Shown piece by piece: positions 1 to 13,037 of a stretch of DNA of 64,000 nucleotides (positions are counted from its first letter, which is position 1; each line of letters begins with the position of its first letter). Below the pieces are notes generated by a model. The model was not told the DNA's origin. It saw only the letters and a list, made by a program, of their open reading frames with translations, and searched no databases. The translations under genes and the position numbers were made by a program. Source of the DNA: Tetrahymena thermophila SB210 (Eukaryota; Ciliophora; Oligohymenophorea; Hymenostomatida; Tetrahymenidae); assembly GCF_000189635.1 (NCBI RefSeq), contig NW_002476025.1, positions 62,001 through 126,000 of the forward strand. The letters run 5' to 3'.

Positions 1-1505
1 TATTATCTAATTTCTTTTATTAATTTAGATTTTTCTTTTAAAAAATTTGATTTCAAACAAAAATGGAATATTTTTTCTGTTAATTTTTGAACTAAATTAC
101 AAATAAATTTAAAAATATTTTTATTCTTGATAAAAATTAATTCTAATAATATATTTTTTCTATGTTGATTTTTTTGATATTCGATTTATGACATTAAATC
201 CCTTAATTTTTCTAATTATTATTATGAATTATTTGATTTTATTTAGTTTTAGATTTTTGATTAATGTTGATAATTTCTTATTAGAAATTTAAATTAAATA
301 AATTATTAAGCTTAAATTTAGCTATTTAAAATGTAATTGTAAGCACTATTTGTTTTTTCATACAAATTGAATATATTATCTGAGTTTCTTTTAGAAATTA
401 ATTATTCCAGCATTTTATTAATATAAAAATGTAACAAATAAAATCTTCTTAGTGTAAATTAAATATGGAGTAATTATGAAAAACAGCTGATGTATTTTTG
501 TGAAAAAGTAGAAATTAGTAAAAATTAATTTAAAATTAGTATAAATTTTAAATATTTTTTTCAAAAGAATATTCTAAATATCTAAATAAATGATACTCTG
601 ATTAGTAAAATATAAAATATAATATGTCTTCTTTATTTATAATTTAAATTATCTATAAAGGACTGATTTAATACTTAAGGAATAACTTAGATTAAATTAT
701 TTATAAAAATAAATTAAAAATTTTTTTATAATTTCAACATCGAAAAGGGCTTTAAATCTATTTATTTATAATAAGAATTTTTACATTAAAATCTATTTAA
801 CTCTGATAAAATGCATTAAAATTTAGAGTATTAATTTTTTAACTTCATTTAAAAAATATATGGAAAAAATTTATAAAATATTTTTTTTAAATATAAATTA
901 CATTTTATAATAAATTTGAATATAAAATTACTTTTAATAATTGGGTTGAGTGTTATTTATTATTTTAAATTAATGTATTTATTCAATTTTACTATTTTGA
1001 ATTTCAAAGTATTTGAAATTTAGTTTTGATATGTATAATATAAATATATAAAATTGTATAACCTAGATTTATAAAAAAATTAAAGCAGATAGATCAATAT
1101 GTAAAATAAGGTATTTTAATTAAAAATGAATTTATAAAAGTTAGAATCTTTCAAACAAAAATTTTAACAACTATTCATCTTTAATATACTAGAAATAATA
1201 AATTTGAATGATATGCTTTTTAATATTTTAAATGAATAAATTATTTTTCATGTAATTTTCATAACAAAGATACACTTTTATGGTTTTTATTAAATTATTG
1301 CTGGTAAAGTAATAACTTTTTAAATGACTAAGCAACCATTTTTGCTTAATAGTAATTTATTTATAAGTATGAACAACTTTTTGATTTTAGAGTTAAAGTA
1401 GAAAAGGAATTAATTGAAATTATGTTTGATAAGAAAGTGACATAAAATTTGTAATATAGAGATAAAAAATAATATTTTAAATTTTTTTAATATTAAACTA
1501 TGTTA
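1..1505. other. AT-rich non-coding region
   Basis: No frame on either strand, read with TGA as the only stop, shows a protein-like sequence. The region is homopolymer-rich AT sequence and probably includes the 3' flank of the Nopp140-like gene that ends at 1506. Confidence 0.6.
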
Positions 1506-2456
1506 TCATAATATAGGAATAGAGTTAATTTGATTAACATTTATTTAACCGTCACCTCCACAAAAGTTCTTATTTTTTAATTTATCCTTAGCCTTTCTAA
1601 ATCCTTTTCCTTTGGTTTCTTTAAGCTTTTCATTACCAATATCACCGAAAGCATCTCCTGCAACTCCAAATCTTAATTTAGACTAATTAAAATAATTTTT
1701 ATTAATTAATATTATCAAAACTAATTGATAAATAAATAGGCATTTTTATAATATATAAATAAATTGATTTTCTTACTTCATGAGAGAAATCTTATTATTC
1801 TGGCTTCAAATATTTGAACATTCTATCATCACATTTTTAGAAATATTTTCTTTGACCAGGTTATAACTCTTCTTCTTCCAATAATTCTGGAATAATTTAT
1901 TTTTTAACAACAGGCTTATCTTCTTCTTCATCATCAGACTCTTCCTTTTTGTTCTTTTTGGTTTTTTTAATAACAGGGGTTTCATTACCACTATCATTCT
2001 TTTCTTCTTCTTCATCATCTGAAACTTCCTTCTTTTCGTTCTTTCTCTTTTTATTTAGCTTTTCTTACTTCTTATTTTTTTTGGCTTTAATTTCGCTATC
2101 AGATTCTGATTCATTTTCAGATTCTTCTTCTTTGGCAATAAACTTTTAAATCATATGCTTGTGGTTGGTAACATAAAACTTAATAATCTTCTACAATTTT
2201 TTTTCAACTAAAGGAGAGTCCTATTATATATAAAAATAATATCAATAAATATTGTTTAAACAGTTTGGATTATGATAGTGATTGAGTTAATTAGTTCATT
2301 ATAAAATCAAGTGATTATGCTTACAGAATTTTCTAAGTCTAAGCCTGATTTTTTCTAAAGCTTTTTAGCAACAGATTCAAGTCCGATTTGATTCAAGTAC
2401 TTGTAAATGACTGGAAGGATATCAGTTGAAACGATTTTTCTAATTTCAGTACTCAT
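1506..2456 (-). CDS. Nopp140/SRP40-like nucleolar phosphoprotein
   Basis: Members of this family shuttle between nucleolus and Cajal bodies and bind box C/D and H/ACA snoRNPs. Three exons are visible on the minus strand, at about 2456-2326, 2220-1778 and 1682-1506. The N-terminus (MSTEIRKIVSTDILPVIYKY, then LNQIGLESVAKKL) resembles the LisH-like motif of Nopp140. The middle is a Glu/Ser/Lys-rich low-complexity tract typical of CK2-phosphorylated linkers, but much shorter than the roughly ten repeats in vertebrates. The C-terminus carries the SRP40_C signature: GDAFGDIGNEKLKETKGKGF, then RKAKDKLKN, and finally GGDGQINVNQINS, which parallels the GGSISVQVNSI ending of animal Nopp140. The frame continues through TAA (Gln) codons to TGA, so the ciliate code is required for this ending. 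The identification is strong; the exact intron ends are inferred. Confidence 0.88.
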
Positions 2457-3881
2457 TTTTTATTTAGGCTGTTTTTGTCTGCTAATTAATTTAATGATTA
2501 TAACAAAAATTTATCTTAAAATTTGATAATAATACTGATTTTAGTTATCTAATTTTGTGATTTAAAATGAAATTTAATTTGCTCATAATTCTATTTATAT
2601 TTGTATGGATATTTATCTTTTATATTTGTAATTTTGCCCTAATCCTTGATATTAAATTTTGTAAATTTGATATCTTTATAAATGAAATTTAATCCAATTA
2701 TAACAGCTTTAAATTCATTTATAACAAAAAGAAATATTCAAAGTAGGAGTAATACTTCTTTTGCTATATGAACATTCATAAATTTGTAATTAAAGCATAT
2801 TCTTGAAATTTCGGCAAAAAAAAAAATATTCCTGAATTAATATTAGTATAATTATTATGAAAGTTTTTTAATTCTAGTTTGAAAATATTAAATAATAATT
2901 ATTAAAATTATATTTTAATAATTCAATTTAAATAAAAATAAATATAGCTCAAGTTATTTCTTAAAAATTAAAATAAATATTTCCAAAGTTTTTTTTATTA
3001 GATAAGAGCTTTTAATATTTTAAATTCATAAGCTCAAATTATTTTGATTTTATTAAAACATAGACTTGCTTTAGTAGTTTATTTTATTTGATAAATCATT
3101 TTATTTTTAATGAATTAAGATTAAAATAATAAATTAAGTTATTTAAGGATTCAATTTCAATTTGGCAAATTCTGAATTTGAATATTCTGAAATTAAGCAC
3201 AGGCATTTCTATATAAAAAAAATGAATAAATATCTTTTAAATATAAAAAATAGTATTTAACATTGCAGAATAAAACTTTCATAAATACCATTAATTTCTT
3301 GGTTAATCCGATTTGTGAAAATATTATAAATGAAGCAAATGTATGAAAAAGGTCAATTTACTTTACAAATACTTATAATTTAATTCTACAAAATATCAAC
3401 TTTAAAATATTTAAATGTGTTAATTATTTTATGAGGACATAAAGTACATGAAATAATAGGTAACATTGTGGATTGGTTATACATGAAAATGAATGAAAAT
3501 AGGAAGATTACAATAAGAAAAGATGAAAAAACAATAATATTTGGCGAGTTGAGTAAATGAAGTGATATATAAGTAAATATAATCAATTTACCATTCTTCA
3601 AAAAATAAAAAATCTAAATGGCAATAATAAACGCACTAAAATAATACTAATAACTAAGTGAAAGAGATTTATGATTGTTTGCTCAAAAATAAAGCAATTT
3701 ATATACGATTATTAATTAGTTCATTCATTCATTAATACCTTCATACAAAAAGTGATCAAATAACATAAGAATTTTTAACAACAATACAATAAGATAAATA
3801 AATATAAATCAAATACATACCCAAGAAAACTCAAATCTCTCATAATAGAGACATCTTACGAGTAGGAAAAAAAGCTAAATA
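2457..3881. promoter_or_regulatory. Divergent intergenic region
   Basis: This AT-rich spacer lies between two divergently transcribed genes, the Nopp140-like gene (minus) and the membrane-protein gene (plus), so it must contain both promoters. I see no recognisable motif. A 71-codon minus-strand ORF near 3386-3601 has no protein-like pattern. Confidence 0.5.
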
Positions 3882-6800
3882 ATGAGTTTTCAAAATATAG
3901 TGTGCTTACATTTTCCAAGGATAGATTGCTTTTCTTAGCATTTGGGATTCTGGTGGAAAGGGAAGCATAAATATTCAACTCAATTAGGAGCTTTCTTCAC
4001 ATTTGTTATAGTGATATATTTTGCTTGTTTCACAGTTCTTTATTGGTAAAAATATGATAACTATCACCAAATTAATTTTGAATATTAGTATTTGCTCCGT
4101 CTACCTAAAAAATAAATAATTTTATTACTTCAAATAACAGAATATTTTCTTAATTATGAATAAATTAATATATTTTTAAAATCCTTAATTAGGATATAAC
4201 ATTAAGAACCAGGGTCTTAGTATTATCTCAAAATGGAAGAATAAGTTGATTAAGCTAATATAATAGGAGATATGAGCCATTCTAAATAATATATAATAGC
4301 ATTTGGGTTATAAAATATATAAAATTAAATCGATTATAATGATATTTCTTACTACAATATTAAGGCAAAATATTTTGTTGAAAACACTAATTAAGATATA
4401 TTAGAAAGATAATTATAAGGACTAAACCTTCCTTTATTTAAATGTAATGAAATTTAAATTGAAGATGATGCACTTCAAGAATTGAAAAAATTAGAAAATT
4501 ATATGTGCACTGATCTTGCAAATATAGATATCAACTAAAATGACATGCTTAATCATATTACTATAGATTTTAATATATGTACACCAGTAAACAACTAATG
4601 TAAAGATCCTAGTAAAATCAACAGTATGTTAAATGATAATCTCTTAACAATATATATTCCCAGGATAGCTATTTCTAAAAATGTAATTTCAAAACATTAA
4701 TTAAAATATCTAAACATGTTAATTAGATTAAAAATAAACTGAAAAGAGTTAATTAATAGTTATCAATTTAACAAAAAGAATTTAAAATATTAAAATACTT
4801 TTTTATTTATTTATTTAAAAAAATAATCATTTAATTTATATAATTAAACAGGATCGAAGTACAATTACAACAACAATAGAGAAGAAATACTATAGTCTTT
4901 ATCAAAATGCATAATAAAAAATTAGTTTTTAGTTAAGAAGCAGTAGATAAGAAAGCTCGTAAAACATATTACTATATTACTAACAAAAGAACTCCTGGCT
5001 TAATATGATAAATTAATACTAAAGCGTTGAGAATCAGGTCAATTAACCTGGTGGAGATATAATTATAGCAAGTATAATCATAGATTATGATCAAGTAATA
5101 TAGGATACTTATAGAGTTTAAAATTATGAAATAATTGATTTTATAGTTATCATTGTCAGCTAAACTTTATTTCTTTACTTCTTTTTCAGCTAAGTTAATA
5201 GTTTGAACTCATAAAAAAACATAAATAAAGAAATTAACGATAGATTACTTCATAGTAAAGAAGCTGAGACTAAGCTCCTTCTAAAACTTGTTTCTGTAAA
5301 ATAAATAAATTATTTTATAAATTAATTGTTTGTTGATAATTATTAAATTTGAGTAAATTTATTTTAGAATATTAAAAGTTTTCATTATTTATTTTCTATA
5401 ATATTGAAAACATTTTTTAAAAAATTTCTCAAAAAATTTCATTTTCAATTTAAAGATTTTTTTGAAATTTAATATCAATAAAATATTTAGAAATTCATAA
5501 ATAATTTTTTATATTGTTGGTAAAATAGAAGGCAAAAGAAATACTTGCAAATAGAAAGAGTGTTGGAAATAAACTTTAACCAATTAATGATAAAAAATAA
5601 GATTTTGAATAATATGCAGAAGATAATCAAATTTCTGTTAAAGAAAAAAAAGATGTAATAATGAATACTGATAATTTTTTCTAATTTGATCCAAATAACA
5701 TACATAATAGAAGTCATGAAGTTATTAATAGTAATAATGTTTCATTTATTCCAAATTATTTTGGCTTTGAGTTGTAGAATGTTATTAGACCTGGTAGATC
5801 AAGCAGATACTCAATAGCTAACCATGAGTTAGGATGTAATATGAAAAAAAAGAGTACTTATGATTATTAATCAACTTTATAGTAGTTTCACTAATAAAAA
5901 TCTAATATGTAGAGCGTTCATAATCTAAATAATAGGAAAACAAGTAATAGTATAGCAAAAGCTTAGTAACAAGGTATGAATAGTGCCTTAATTTAATAGC
6001 CTAGAGAATCTATTACTAATGCAGGAAGGAACTCGCTATTAATTCCATCTCCAAGTCTTTAAAATATAAATTCCTAGATAAATCTTTAAGATTAAAGTGG
6101 CCACATAGTGGCTAATTATCCTATATTAAATAATAACAACTTTAACAATACTCTAACTGAAAGAGCAAATACTATTTTATCACCTTAAAATATTGATTCA
6201 AGAGGAACAGCTCTGAAACATAGTTTTTAGAAAAAAGATTTAGAATTAATAAATGACGGTGATAATATCACACCTTTAATCAGTGAAAAACAACCTAATT
6301 CTACAAATAGGAATAGTGTGAGTAATTTAGTCAAAGTAGATTTGAAATAAATATAAAAAAAAGATTTTTCAGTAAATGAAGACATTAACAACTAAGATTT
6401 TGAGAATGATGTTTCTCAAAACTATTTTTAAAATAACCCTAATGGAGGTTTTCATAGTCTTAGAAGTAGATAGCAAAGCCTCTTTGGAGCTTCTAGTTTG
6501 AAAAAAAAATAGTCTTTTCAGCTTTAAGGATTCAACATGTTTCCTTAAGTTAATCACTAATACGGTGGAGCAGCTAACTTTGTAAATAATAGGCTACCCG
6601 TTATTAATTTAAATGCAGTTTAGCAAGATAACAATAATAATATTGTCAACAGTATTCAAAATATTAATAATACTAATAATAATTTGCAAGTGAATAATTG
6701 CAATTGCAACATTCATAATTGTAACAATAATGTGAACATTAATATTAATAACAATATAACTAATATGAATTAATAAAATGGCTTATGCATAACTTAAGCA

Positions 6801-7699
6801 AGAAACTCAAAAATAAAATTTGACAATAAAAGTTAAATTCAAAAGCTAGAAAAGGTTGAAGAAGACAACGAAAGAGATCATGAACAAAGCACAAAAAAAA
6901 GATTTTCGATTCAAGATTTAGACTTTGTTTATTTTTGCTCTCTAGAAAAAGATAATTAAGATAATAAAAAATAAATTCAATATCCTTTACTAAATGAAAT
7001 TAACTTGATCAAAATATTAGAAAAACTTATGGAATTAGAAAGGCTAAAAAACATTCTTTTAGACTCAAAATAGTTAGCTGTTTTTGAATATATTGTCTAG
7101 TCACCTATTCAAAAATAAGATTATTTTAATTAGTTCTTTAAAAATACCAATAACACCACTAATAATAACAATAACCAAGTAACTTAAAACCTCCATAATA
7201 TAGGCTCTTTTAATACGTAAATTATTTTTTATAAATTTGCATAATTTGAAATATTATTTTTATCAATAGAACTTCAAGTAGTAGAGACTAGGTGTATTTT
7301 CATGAAGAAACTATCATTAGAGGGTAATTTTTAAATTTATATGAAAATAATTTTAAAATTATTTTTATTTATAGTTGGAAAGCGATGGTAGAGATAGAGA
7401 AGTAAAAGAATAAATCAGATTTAGATTTAAGACTGATTAACAGTATAAATCAGAATATTTATTTGTTAATTAATTTGAGTAATTTGGATGACGTTCTCTA
7501 ACAAAGCCAAGAATAAAAAAATAATGGAAATGAAATGATTTCTAATTAGTTAATTAATTTCAATTAAACAGTTGAATAGGCTTCTTTAGTTCCTACTAGA
7601 GCAAGAGGATTGGCAGATGCTATTAAATAGAGAAATTAAAGAAGCTTATCGGAATCTAGCTGCAATAGAATAATTGCAGATGAAAACTTTAATTATTGA
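3882..7699 (+). CDS. Ciliate two-helix transmembrane protein with Asn-rich tail
   Basis: The gene belongs to a large, functionally uncharacterised ciliate family that I recognise by pattern. An N-terminal hydrophobic helix (GAFFTFVIVIYFACFTVLYW) is followed by a long extracytoplasmic region. A second helix lies near 5130-5180 (IIDFIVIIVSQTLFLYFFF), after the family's GGDIIIASIIIDYDQVIQDT stretch. A cytoplasmic tail follows. Introns fit at 4683-4851, 5296-5367 and 5655-5710, with two more near 7217-7266 and 7323-7372; phases agree across each. The tail has a basic YCWQNRRQKK patch, an Asn-rich block around 6590-6780 with CNCN, and the family motif KLMELERLKNILLDSKQLAV followed by FEYIVQSPIQ. 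It ends at TGA after ENFNY. The region 4090-4200 could hold one more intron. Function is unknown; a surface or cortical role is only a guess. Confidence 0.8.
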
Positions 7700-9100
7700 A
7701 AAGTTAAAAGTTTTAATAACCATTCATACATAAAAAGCAATTAATAAATAATAACTAAAAAACCGATTTTAAATATGAATTAGGTTTATTTGATAGTTGA
7801 AGAGCAGGTTTTCTTTCTTTCTTTCCTAAATAAGTTTTTATAAAATAAAAAATAAAATCAACCTTAAATTATAAAAAACAAAAATAAATTGATTTTCTTC
7901 TTTTTCCTTTTCTCTTCCTTCAATATATATTTTATTTTCAATTAATTATATTATAAACTTCTTTAAAAATATACGTAATAAATATATAATAAATCTAAAA
8001 AAATTTACTATTTTAAAGTAAAATTAAACATATATTAATATGCATGCTACATTTTTAATTTATTTATAATTTGTTTGTGTTTAAGAATTTTATCTATTTT
8101 ATACTTAAATAATTAAATATATTTTTTAATTTTTATGTTTTTATTGCTAATTATTGATACCAAATGGTAAATTTATTAAAATAAAATATTGTTGCTTCAA
8201 AATTATTTGATAAAAATTAAAAACAAAAAAAATAAAAATGCCAAATTAAGATTTTATAAATTAATTTTTACACTAAATAAAATGAAAATTATAAATATTG
8301 ATGAATTTATTTATCCTCCTTATTAGAATTAGATAGTTTAAAAATTATGTATATTATTTTGTCCAAATTAATATTATAAAACAAAGTGATGACTTTCTTA
8401 ATATATGATTTTTAAAATGTAAAATAAATAACAAAAAAATAAAAATATCAAAATAAGAATTTTAATTTAGTAGTGAAATTAAATAAAATTTAAATTATAG
8501 TAATGGCATGTTTAAATTTATTAATTGAAAAGACAAATTTTTAAAGATTTTACTTATCCTTTTTAAAAAAATTATAAAAACAACATAAAGAAAAGTAGAA
8601 AAAAATATTTTAATATTTAATTTATTTTGCTAAACTAAATAAACTTTAAATTATTATAAAGAGTATATTTAATGATAGAGTCCTCTAATTTTGACAATTT
8701 AATTGTTCTCCATAAAAATTCAAAAAATTTATATTTAATTTATTTATAAATCTAACTAAATTAAGATTCAAAAAATATTTCCTATTTTTATCCAAATTAA
8801 GCCATTTAATTTTATTATTAATTTCAATCATAAAATTCATGATTTTACAATGCAAATTTTTTAAATTTTTAATTTCTTAGAAAAAATATGAAATATAAAA
8901 AAAATTTTATCAAAGCCAACATGTACTTTAGAAAAAAATATTAATTATTAATAAAATACTTATACAATTTATTTAATTAATTATAAAATTTTTTAAAGTA
9001 TAAACTCTACTTTAAAGATGTTAAAACATTAAAAATAAATGCTTATTTTTAGTAATTAGTAACATATTAATGAATTCATTTAGTAGTTTGCAAATTTAGG
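7700..9100. other. Convergent intergenic region
   Basis: This spacer separates the 3' ends of two convergent genes. It is very AT-rich. Short CTTTC runs occur near 7810, and two weakly similar A-rich stretches lie near 8222 and 8430. No gene is visible. Confidence 0.6.
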
Positions 9101-10600
9101 TCATATTGCAAGATTGTATGAATTATAGATAAATGCCATAACTCCTATTGCCATTATAACATATGGAAGATATTAGTTAGGAAAAGTAGAGCAATATCTA
9201 TTCAATTTATAATCCATGCCATAATCATTTTTCAATATTTTTCTTCCTTCTAATATTGAGGCAGTTGGGATAATTAAAAAAATGATTACACCTAATGTTC
9301 CTACAATCAAATCAATCACAAACTAGATATTTGTTGCTAAAGCACTTATAGCACCTAAGAATAAAAGAATACCAACTGTAAAACTAAATGTGTAAGGAGT
9401 AACTTCACTACTTATTTTTGGGATTTTTGAAGGAGCAAAAAGCTCCATCATATTGTTTCTTACTGTAATTATAAACACGGGATAAGCTATAGCATTTAGG
9501 AATATATAAAGGGCAGATGTATAATAAACTATAATCTCATTTTATTCAAAGTTGTAGTTAATAAAATTAACATCATATTTATCTATAAGTGCTTCTCCAA
9601 AAGCGCACACCCCAAAGAAAGATATACCTAAAATGATTGAAAGACCAAGTATATGGGTTCCTTTTAATACCCATTTAACATGCTTTTAAGGAGTAATTGG
9701 TTTGACAAAAGCTGGAATAGAATGGTGAATACAGAAAAACATTGTAGTTGAACTAGACAAAGATGGAAAATTAGTTATATTTACTAATGGATAATCCTTA
9801 AACTATATACCCTAAAATCCATCTAAATAAATCTAATAAAAACAAGCAAAGAATATTAAAGAAACTGCTGTTAAACGAATAATAGCTATGTACTCTTAAA
9901 TCCAAGCAAATGAAGACACATTTTTAAATGAAAACAATGATGTAAATAAAATTAAGCATCCGAGCCAAAAGTAAAAATTATTTAACAAAGAAATTTCAGA
10001 AAATGTATTTTTTAAAATACGAGCTATTGAAATGCATCTCGCTATTGTCACACCTATCAAAAAGATAATTACTATTAATGAAACTACAAACTGTGCTTCT
10101 TTTCCCCAGAAAGTCTATGCGATTTCACCAAGTTCAAATTTTGTATTAATACGAAATTCTCTTTTCAATTTCTTTTTTTACTACTTTTACAATATCTTTT
10201 AACCTTCATTATCACCATTAAGTTAATCATCATTGTTTAATTAGTTTGAATACTGCTAAGAAATTTATTCTTTTCTAAATTTAATGTAATTGCAAATACC
10301 AATTGACTCTACAACATATTCTGCAGATATGTAAGATATAGCAGCAATTAACAAAAAAAAGACTGAACTAAATAATGCACCAGCTTGTAGGTAGCTGTTA
10401 GGCAGAATTAATGGAGCAATACCTAATAAAAGATTGCAAGCAACAAACAAAGCTTAATACTTTGTCATAACATCTTTTAAAAGAGGATACTCATCAGAAA
10501 TAGATTACGAGTCTCTTGCGTTATCTTCTTTTGCGAAAAGACTTTTAGGGTTTGAATATAGCTCTTAGCCTACCTCTTTTGAATACTTCTATTTGTTCAT
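9101..10600 (-). CDS. AAAP-family amino-acid transporter
   Basis: A single uninterrupted ciliate-code frame of 499 residues runs from ATG at 10600 to TGA at 9101. It reads as a multi-pass membrane protein of the amino acid/auxin permease family (SLC32/36/38-like), which moves amino acids with protons or sodium. A charged cytoplasmic N-terminus of about 60 residues precedes helix 1 (FVACNLLLGIAPLILPNSYL), where the small-residue Gly-Ile-Ala-Pro break is typical of the family's unwound TM1. Later segments include VVSLIVIIFLIGVTIARC, the region around FFCIHHSIPAFVKPIT, LGLSIILGISFFGVCAFGEA, and a final helix YVIMAIGVMAFIYNS. About ten to eleven hydrophobic segments can be counted. A hydrophilic, Gln/Lys-rich loop separates helices 2 and 3. 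The substrate cannot be read from the sequence. Confidence 0.85.
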
Positions 10601-11848
10601 TTAAATTCAGCAAAATATCTCCTTAATCTAACTTTTAACCTAAAACTCAATTTGCAGCTAAACAATAAGTAATTAATTAATATACTTTTTTGTAATTACT
10701 TTATTAAATTTTTTTTTTTTTGAATTAATTGAATTATTTAATAAATAAAAATCCAAGGGTTTTATATAAAGATATTATCAAATTTTAGATATATTATTCA
10801 AGCTTTAATAAAAGCTAATTTCAAAATATCTCTGAATATATCAGAAATTTTCGGTATCATTTTTACATGCTATTTTCCTTTTTTCAATAAATTTATTATT
10901 GAATTTTATAAGCAAAACGTGTTTATTACTTGCTTTTGACTAAAAATAATAACCTAATATAAATAAATACTTATCATGATATTTTATTTAATTAAAATTA
11001 TTTATTAAATCTTAAAATTATATTATTTATTATATCTTTTATCAGCTAATAATAGTAATTAGATTATATAAAAAATATCTGAATATTACTTTGTTTACTT
11101 TTGATTACTCAGAAAATATATGTTTTCAAGTAATCTAAACAAAATAAAAAATTAAACAAATTTCACTTATTTTTTTGAGGAAAAAAATTTGATTGCTTCT
11201 CAAAAATTATACTTGAGAGTAAAAAATATAATTTAAATGAAAAACAAAAGAAGAATTTTAGAAGAAAAAAAATGTTTAATAAAAATACTACTTGAATATT
11301 TAATTCAATACTTTATTTTAGAGTTCCTTTTTTATTTTCCAAATAAATTTATATTTTAGTTCTCAAATATATTTATTTTTTGAAGAGCAAATAAATTTTT
11401 TTCCCATATTTTTTTCTAAGAGTATTAAAAATATCGTTTAATTAAATTATACAGATTTTAAACATAATTTTTTATTAGTTTTACACACTTTAATTAATTT
11501 ATGATTGGTTTAATCATGTCATGAATATTGATAGATGACATTTAGTAATAAATTATGATTTATATTTTATAATTCAATAAATTCACTTCAGTAAAATTAA
11601 AACACGAAGCAACTTAGATATTAAATTTTAGAAACTTTGTAAATTAAAATTAGAGTAATTTTAAATACTTTTTACTATTTTTTACCACTTTCTAAATAGA
11701 TTTTAAGATAACTTACTTATATCGAATATTATGCAATTTTTATTTAGAGAATAATTAATTATTAGTTAATTTTAATACATTAAAATAAATATCGAAAGTC
11801 AAGAAAAAGCTATTATCTAATTTTAGTAAAAGTTAATTGCTTTTTTTA
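10601..11848. other. AT-rich spacer upstream of the transporter
   Basis: Nothing gene-like is visible. The stretch should contain the transporter promoter and the 3' flank of the Gln-rich gene starting at 12937, both on the minus strand. Confidence 0.55.
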
Positions 11849-12937
11849 TCAAGAATTATATGTTTAAGATGATTAAGCTTAGCTAAAATTTATTGCAGAA
11901 TTTCGTAAAATATAATATTAACTTTATTATTAAGAAGATAGTTAGGATCTTTCATCTGAATTGGAAGGTGAGGATTGTTTTTTTAGGCTGGTTTACTACC
12001 TTTTTAATTCTGTAGGCTATGATTACTTTTGCGTTTTATTCTACTATTATTGTATAAAATCTTTGTACGCTTTATTTACATTATTTTATTTAATCCTAAA
12101 AGATGGTTACGAATTGCTTTAGTTTATAGATCTTGCTTTTTAAGTAGGTGTTTTAGATAAAATCTAAGAACTTGAGTCAATTTGGTTGTCTTCTTAAAGT
12201 TCTTATTTATTACTTTGAAAAACAGGAGAATTAGCATCCCTTAATCCTTTGGCTGTATTCCAGACATTACCTGAAGGAGGTCTGTATGCAATAATTGCTT
12301 TATTTATCGGAGATGAGGATTATTTTTAGCTTGAAGGTATAGTGATTTTATTTAAAGTTGAGTTTTATTTATATATTGATTTTTATGCAGGAGAATTGGG
12401 ATCTTGTTGTATTGCAGCTATTATGCCTCCATAAATTGAATTTTGTAAAGGTGTTTAAACTGTCAAAGGATTTTCCATACCTTCTTTTAGTGAAGTGGCT
12501 TTATTAATTTTAAAAATAGAGTAATCTTTTTATAACTGTAGAGAATGTAAATCTTATTATAATTTATTAGTTTTCTGGGTATTATTTTATTATTATTCTT
12601 CTATTACATAATCATTTTCGATACTAATTTGATCTTACTGAGAAATTTGACAACCTTAACTTTTATCATATGATGGGTTACTAAATAATTTTTATTCATT
12701 TTGTTACAAATTCTTATTTTGATTATTTTCTGTATTCAGTTAAATGCTTTAAGGATCTAATAATTTATTTTAGTTGATTGGAGATATTATAGGACTTGTA
12801 TTTAAAGATATTTTTTGAGAAACATCAAAAAACATAAACTAGTCCTAAATTTGTATTTCAGATATTTTTCTAAAATTAATATTGCTTTCATCATTTTCAG
12901 ACTATTCATTGTCATTAACAATATTCATTTATTGCAT
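11849..12937 (-). CDS. Gln/Asn/Ser-rich protein of unknown function
   Basis: An uninterrupted frame of 362 residues runs from ATG (12937) to TGA (11849). It is rich in Gln, Asn, Ser and Lys and is probably mostly disordered. Two more ordered-looking islands occur: SIYGGIIAAIQQDPNSPAQ, and INKAIIAYRPPSGNVWNTA followed by KGLRDANSPVFQS. I do not recognise a family. The ATG lies only about 100 bp downstream of the stop of the carboxypeptidase gene on the same strand, much closer than the other gene pairs here. The frame also opens right after a TTTAG that could be a splice acceptor, so it might instead be a 3' part of that gene. A second ATG in frame, three codons later, is an alternative start. 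Confidence 0.55.
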
Positions 12938-13037
12938 TTCATTTTTTCTTTCTTCTCTAAATTTTAATTTATTTTTTTATTTTAGTCAAATTTTATTAAA
13001 TTAAAAATAAATTGTTATTCTAAAATAAAATAAATAC

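Noticed and set aside
1806-2149. Opposite-strand ORFs rich in Lys and in Phe/Ser
   Set aside because: Both are frames of the low-complexity middle of the Nopp140-like gene, not separate genes.
3386-3601. 71-codon minus-strand ORF in the divergent spacer
   Set aside because: No family resemblance, no orderly composition and no splice context; it probably arises by chance.
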